Below, piece after piece: positions 63,313-64,000 of a DNA stretch of 64,000 nucleotides; the first letter of the stretch is position 1; each line of letters starts with the position of its first letter. Made by a program: the position numbers and the translations under genes. The notes beneath the pieces are model-generated. The model had not been told where the DNA came from, made no database searches, and saw only the letters and a program-made list of their open reading frames with translations. The stretch spans positions 1,674,001 through 1,738,000 of the forward strand of contig LS483371.1 in NCBI GenBank assembly GCA_900475325.1, read 5' to 3'. Origin of the DNA: Paucimonas lemoignei (GTDB taxonomy: Bacteria > Pseudomonadota > Gammaproteobacteria > Pseudomonadales > Pseudomonadaceae).

Positions 63313-64000
63313 ATGACCAAGACTTCGCGACCTTTATATATTTCCTATGCCGGCCCTTCGTTGCTGGAGATGCCCCTGCTGAACAAAGGCAGTGCTTTTA
63401 CCCCGCAAGAGCGGGTTGAATTCAATCTGATCGGGCTGCTGCCGCAAAACGTAGAGACGATCGAAGAGCAAGTGACGCGGGTGTACAGCCAGTACCAGCA
63501 GTGCGCCAGCGATCTGGACAAGCACATTTACCTGCGTTCGATTCAGGACAACAACGAGACGTTGTTCTTCCGCCTGCTGGATTCGCATCTGGACGAGATG
63601 CTGCCGATCATCTACACCCCGACCGTGGGCCAGGCGTGTCAGGAATTCTCCAAGATCTATCGCACGCACCGTGGTCTGTTCATTTCCTACCCGGATCGCG
63701 ACCGCATCGACGATATTCTGCGCAGCGCCACTAAAGATCGCATCAAGATCATCGTGGTCACTGACAGCGAGCGCATTCTGGGTCTCGGCGACCAGGGCAT
63801 CGGTGGCATGGGCATTCCCATTGGCAAATTGTCGCTGTACACCGCGTGCGGCGGGATCAGCCCGGCTTACACGTTGCCGATCGTGCTGGACGTCGGCACC
63901 AACAATCAGGAATTGCTCGACGACCCGATGTACATGGGCTGGCGCAACAAGCGGGTGACGGGCAAGGAATACGACGACTTCATCGCGTTGTTCATCGAAG
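63313..64000 (+). CDS. NAD-dependent malic enzyme, 3' end beyond window
   Basis: The frame is open from ATG 63313 to the window edge (229 codons of about 565). The malic-enzyme N-terminal domain is clear: [41 protein letters not shown] (about 97-116), and the catalytic Tyr/Lys region [26 protein letters not shown]. It oxidatively decarboxylates malate to pyruvate; long forms with this N-terminus are the NAD-type (MaeA/SfcA). No regulatory site is identifiable. Confidence 0.93.
   Translation, partial: MTKTSRPLYISYAGPSLLEMPLLNKGSAFTPQERVEFNLIGLLPQNVETIEEQVTRVYSQYQQCASDLDKHIYLRSIQDNNETLFFRLLDSHLDEMLPIIYTPTVGQACQEFSKIYRTHRGLFISYPDRDRIDDILRSATKDRIKIIVVTDSERILGLGDQGIGGMGIPIGKLSLYTACGGISPAYTLPIVLDVGTNNQELLDDPMYMGWRNKRVTGKEYDDFIALFIE

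Overview
The window is a chromosomal segment of a Pseudomonas species. I infer a fluorescent or syringae-type lineage from the gene order and from the repeated extragenic palindromes (REPs), not from any database search. Long stretches follow the gene order I know from Pseudomonas aeruginosa: recA-recX, erdR-dgkA, finR/fpr, the alanyl-phosphatidylglycerol synthase/hydrolase pair, and above all an almost unbroken run proS - lipoprotein - oprD - HIT - slyX - cold-shock - dps - aspS - yebC - ruvCAB - ybgC-tolQRAB-pal-cpoB - queE-queC - tRNA-Lys, followed by nadA - M48 protease - tusA-like - permease - bcp/gcvR - dapA-bamC-MBL-purC - tRNA-Ser. Coding density is high, and nearly every intergenic space over 150 bp carries either a rho-independent terminator or a REP pair.

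Layout. 1-5 kb: end of pncC, SOS-regulated recA with recX, a LOG-family protein, a small secreted protein and a DTW-domain tRNA modification enzyme. 5-8 kb: erdR, dgkA, finR and fpr. 8-12.4 kb (mostly minus strand): trmO, DUF1456, a degenerate pseudouridine synthase, GNAT and rimO. 12.6-19 kb: kup with a duplicated 3' end, then the mprF/virJ lipid-modification operon. 19.3-21 kb: two tandem initiator tRNA units and dinB. 21-30 kb: proS/oprD and the HIT-slyX-cold-shock-Dps group. 29.6-41.8 kb: aspS, yebC, ruvCAB, the complete Tol-Pal operon and queE/queC. 42-45.1 kb: a four-gene signalling operon that looks like SiaABCD (PP2C phosphatase, kinase, phospho-switch, diguanylate cyclase), but with a soluble N-terminus on the phosphatase. 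45.3-54.9 kb: nadA to purC housekeeping genes. 55-58 kb: a variable region starting at tRNA-Ser(CGA). 58-64 kb: MFS transporter, small coiled-coil membrane protein, transglutaminase-like protein, HAD phosphatase and the start of malic enzyme.

The part most like an accessory system is 55.0-58.1 kb. A MntA/HepT toxin-antitoxin pair lies between the anticodon region of tRNA-Ser(CGA) and an exact 26-bp copy of that region about 1 kb downstream, as expected for an integrated element. Beyond it are a superinfection-immunity-like membrane protein, a DUF4410 lipoprotein, a stump of a helix-turn-helix regulator and a small P-loop kinase. Other notable points are a pseudouridine synthase homologue that has lost its catalytic aspartate, a duplicated kup 3' end with a damaged terminator, a tandem TGTCGC operator upstream of oprD that fits the AraC-family ArgR, and a 1-kb gene-free stretch with an orphan terminator.
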